A stretch of DNA of 64,000 nt, taken from positions 188,001-252,000 of the forward strand of contig JAJEKV010000340.1 of the NCBI GenBank assembly GCA_021234155.1, given 5' to 3'. The position numbers and the translations under genes were made by a program. Under the pieces are notes generated by a model that saw nothing but the letters and a program-made list of their open reading frames with translations, did not search any database and was not told the DNA's origin. This DNA comes from Isoetes taiwanensis. Its lineage: Eukaryota; Streptophyta; Lycopodiopsida; Isoetales; Isoetaceae. Positions 60,891 through 64,000 of the stretch are shown piece after piece (the stretch's first letter is position 1; every line of letters begins with the position of its first letter).

Positions 60891-61019
60891 CAATTAATCT
60901 TAGGGAGAGGTTTGAAAGTTTTTATGTTAATTGAGGGATTTGAACCCTGGTCATTGTCCCTCAAGCCCCCCATTCTAACCAAAAAAATGATGCTTCATAC
61001 CTATGTAAGAATAAGGATC

Positions 61020-61625
61020 TAATTAAGACAGGAATAGAGGAGAATGTCCTAGAAAGTTCTAGAATGTTCTTGATAGTTCTACAAAGTTCAAGAATGTTCT
61101 GAAATACTCTAGATAGTTTTGGAATGCTCTAGAATGTTCTAGGAAGTTCAAAAAGTTCTAAATATTCTAGATTGTTCTAGAAGTTCAAGTGGACGCAATC
61201 TGAGCCGTTGGATCTGGTGGCCCATCTCATCCATCCATTTGTCCACAAATATCGCACATGCATTCGTGCAAAAATGAGGCCCATTTTCCAGTATATAAGG
61301 GGGCCATCCACATGAGGATGGGCATTCTGATTCACCGCTAGAATGTTCTAGAATTCTCTAGAAAGTTCTAGAATGTTCAAAATAATTTTAAAATATTTTA
61401 GAAAGTTCAGGAGTCTACTAGATTGCTAGAGTTCTAAAATATTTCAAAAAATTCTAGAATGTCCTAGAACATTCCAGAAAGTTTTAGAATATTCTAGAAT
61501 ACTCTAGAAAGTTGTAGAATCTTCTAGAAGATTCTAGAATATTGTTCTAGAAATTTCTAGAATCTCCTAAAAGAATTTAGGATCTTCTAGAAAGTTCTAA
61601 AGGATTCTAGATAGTTCTACAATGT
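61020..61625. repeat. Array of TTCTAGAA-type imperfect palindromes
   Basis: Dense repeats of GTTCTAGAATGTTCTAGAAA and variants with a basic period near 10-11 bp, interrupted at 61185-61335 by unique sequence. Many positions contain GAA..TTC or TTC..GAA in the alternating arrangement of eukaryotic heat-shock elements. No gene adjoins it on either side within 3 kb. Confidence 0.9.
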
Positions 61626-61639
61626 TCTAAAAGTTATAA

Positions 61640-62130
61640 TTTCATAAAATCTACGGGAATCTAAGGGCATCTCATAAATCTAAGGGAATCTAAGGGCATT
61701 CTTATTAAACCGAAGGGAATCTAGGGGCATCCTCATAAAACCTCAGGGAATTTAGGAGAACCTAATAAAATAGAAAGGAATCTTGAAGAATCTAGAGCAA
61801 TCTTCATTGAATGTAAGGGAACCTACATAGAATCTAACAGAATCTCATAAAATTTAAGTGAATCTTCACAAAATCTTGAAGAATCTAGAGGAATTTCATA
61901 AAATCTAAAGAACCAAAGAAATCTCATAAAATCTTCGAGAATTTAGGAAGTCTTTAACTTGAGGCAATCTTGATGGAATCTTGAATAATCTAGAAGAACC
62001 TTCATAAAATCTAAGGGAGTCTAAGAGAATCTACATAGAATCTTAAGGAATCTAGAGCAATCCTAGGATAACCTTTGGAAATCTAGGGGAATCTCAAGGG
62101 AATCTTAGGGGATTTCAAAAAAAATTTTGA
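61640..62130. repeat. Array of (G)GAATCTAAGG / CATAAAATCT units
   Basis: Imperfect repeats of ATCTAAGGGAATCTAAGGGC and TCATAAAATCTAAGGGAATC with a period near 12 bp, immediately following the TTCTAGAA array. The word AATCT.(A/G)GG is shared with the end of that array, so one may have grown from the other by mutation. Confidence 0.85.
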
Positions 62131-64000
62131 GAATCTAAATCGTAGGAACATGCTAAAACAGAATTATTGTACCGTAGAAATATGCTAAAACTAGAACTTG
62201 CATTGTAGAACGTATTAAATAACTCATATATCTAGCTTATATATATATTCTTATAGAGGGTTGTCTGGCTTGACGAACATTTGATAGTTGAGGGGATTTG
62301 AGCCCTTGAAATTGCCACATGACTAGATTGGACGGCTGGTATAGGGTGTGAATACTAATGGGATATTGTTGATAATTAGGAAGATCATAGCCATACGCTT
62401 GTGGTGATGGGTATGTTTGACAACTAGAAAACATTGAGAGCATCAGAGTCTTACAGTAGCGTGGTCGAGACTTGGGATCAGGTTGTATCTGTCTTGCTTT
62501 CTGGCGTAGATGTTTGGCGACAAATTTGATGCTTATTGAATCAGAGATTGCTTTCCTGCCTCCTTGCCTTGCTCGACATCGTATTGTTTGTTGTAAGTGT
62601 TACCGTTGCTTATGCTAGTAGAGCCATTTTAATAAAGGGTTTTAGTCTCTCTGTTATGCCTGACTGCTAGGTTTCTTGCAAGGACATGCCAACTGCTTAA
62701 TCGACTTGCAATTTTTTCTCTGCCACGGTCATGCTTGGTGGAGGCCTCTGGAACAAAGCTTTCCATGGCGAATCAAATTTTCTAACTATGTGTTTTACTT
62801 GGCGTTTTCCACCTTAGGGTTTTCGTTCTGTCAGTCATATTTTCTAACGAAATTGTAGAAGGTCGCCATAACTCCAACGTTACCATAGTTATCAATTTCA
62901 CTTCGATCTTATCCTGCTTCAATCTGCGTAGGGCCTGAAGAATGTGAAGAAATTTGGGAAGATGAAGACGTGTGCAGTAGCCTGGGTAAACATGGGCAGA
63001 AAAGCGAGAACCGATGTGGATGAAGAGGGGGGCAAAATCCGAGATGGAATGATAAAATTACACTATTGATTGATGAAGATTTACTCAATGAAGAAATGAC
63101 AATCATTGTTGGTAGAACAAATCCCCTTTCCCACTGCATTTTTGCTTCCAATACGATGCGGCCATGTTAAATCTGGTGCATATAACAGTGGCACAACACT
63201 TGAATTGAGTTTTCAGGCCCTACCACCTCCGTAACCGTCAAAAATATGAAGCAAAAGTTCAAATGCATCTATAACAATTTAATAACAACATATTTGATCT
63301 ACAGCTTCAGCATTCTGGTTAGTTCCTAACACTGGTCGCTTTTGAATTTGATGTGCAGCTTGGCCGATTTTGAAGCTTGACTGCTTTTGAATCTGATGTG
63401 CAGCTTGGCCGCGTTTGAATCTGATCTGGCAACTCGTCGCGTCTGGATCCACTGTCACATTCCATGGCAAATTTGAAATCCCAAAGTCCCATGGCCAGTT
63501 GCCAATTGCCTCCCAACATCCTTGCCTGGGCTGATGGTAAGAGGTCTCCCTTTTCATCCGATGTTGTAGCCTCTAGCATTTTCTTTTTCTTTTATTTTTC
63601 TCAAATTCTGACTTTCCAGTATATCCTTTTCTCACCTTGGCCTCTGCCACTCTAGATCAGGTCGCACTCTGCATTGGATTCCTTCTTTCAAAACAAATTA
63701 AATGGCATGGTTATGGCCTTGCGAACTTCTTCCTTGTCACATTTCAACTTTGGTCATATCGTTTTGGCTGGATTTAAGTCCAAGAAACTATAGGCAGTCA
63801 GTCAGCTGAGAAACAAAGCCTTTGAATCTGTAGTTGTATGCATGGATTGATTGTGATGCCGGATTGAGGGAAGTGAGAATGAATTGATACCATGATTGTT
63901 GGGCGAGAGATCCAAAAACAATGCCCATTTTTGCTTCGTTAGACGAGATTTTTTTTTTTTATTTTTTTTGCTGTCGGAACAAGTATACGATGCCTTCTCG
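62131..64000. other. Anonymous sequence with a short tandem repeat
   Basis: TTTTGAAT.TGATGTGCAGCT followed by TGGCCG occurs at 63340 and 63385, and partially at 63413. Frames here reach only about 92 codons and match nothing. A T-rich run lies at 63950. No gene is supported to the end of the window. Confidence 0.5.

Noticed and set aside
61020-61625. Promoter heat-shock cluster of a nearby gene
   Set aside because: No gene lies within 3 kb on either side, so it is reported only as a repeat with HSE-like spacing.

Overview
This is nuclear DNA of a multicellular plant, very rich in repeats. The evidence is one spliced gene with GT-AG introns for a plant-type lipid phosphate phosphatase, plant L1-like LINEs with a DUF4283-like ORF1, APE endonuclease, reverse transcriptase (RT) and zf-RVT tail, a tRNA-derived SINE, long (AT)n tracts and satellite arrays. 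The repeat density, the mixture of retroelements and an animal-like transposase family make me lean towards a non-flowering plant such as a fern. That lean is weak inference. No bacterial-type features are present.

Layout. 1-5.9 kb: anonymous repetitive sequence with short tandem duplications and (AT)n tracts. 5.9-15.5 kb: a ~3.1-kb unit present twice (5870-9003 and 9762-12914) and a diverged third relative, each ending in (AT)n. The two good copies differ in blocks almost only at CAG/CTG sites, which looks like a consensus artefact at CHG-methylated sites. 19-24.4 kb: a nearly full-length L1-like LINE with a poly(A) tail, abutting a decayed reverse-strand RT element (24.4-27.1 kb) with a YIDD motif and an RGG-rich N terminus. 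27-31 kb: ends of further LINEs and duplicated scraps. 31.0-32.1 kb: two small inverted-repeat (MITE-like) elements. 32.8-36.8 kb: the only clear host gene, a minus-strand LPP, with LINE debris in its largest intron.

37.5-49.1 kb is the most interesting part. It is a candidate ~11.6-kb DNA transposon of a type I cannot assign. It carries, on the plus strand, a spliced and decayed protein with zinc-ligand clusters and a DDE/RNase H-like core (FSDGAASQ ... HGKGEHDG). On the minus strand it carries a spliced coiled-coil/RING protein and a small basic-to-acidic protein. A W-box-rich ~283-bp satellite and a hairpin lie between the convergent genes, and ~130-bp tandem repeats lie near its right end. 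Short imperfect inverted repeats (GGGTCCTCGC...) could be its termini. A 5'-truncated LINE is inserted in the transposase gene.

49.1-64 kb: further LINE 3' ends with pentanucleotide tails, a second L1-like LINE split by a SINE (55.1-57.6 kb), a LINE endonuclease fragment (57.6-58.3 kb), and a run of three different short-period arrays (60.56-62.13 kb), one made of TTCTAGAA-type imperfect palindromes. Apart from LPP, nothing here looks like an intact host gene. Several apparent frameshifts (21997, 45924) fall exactly where a CAG/CTG repair would restore the frame, so some 'broken' genes may be assembly errors.
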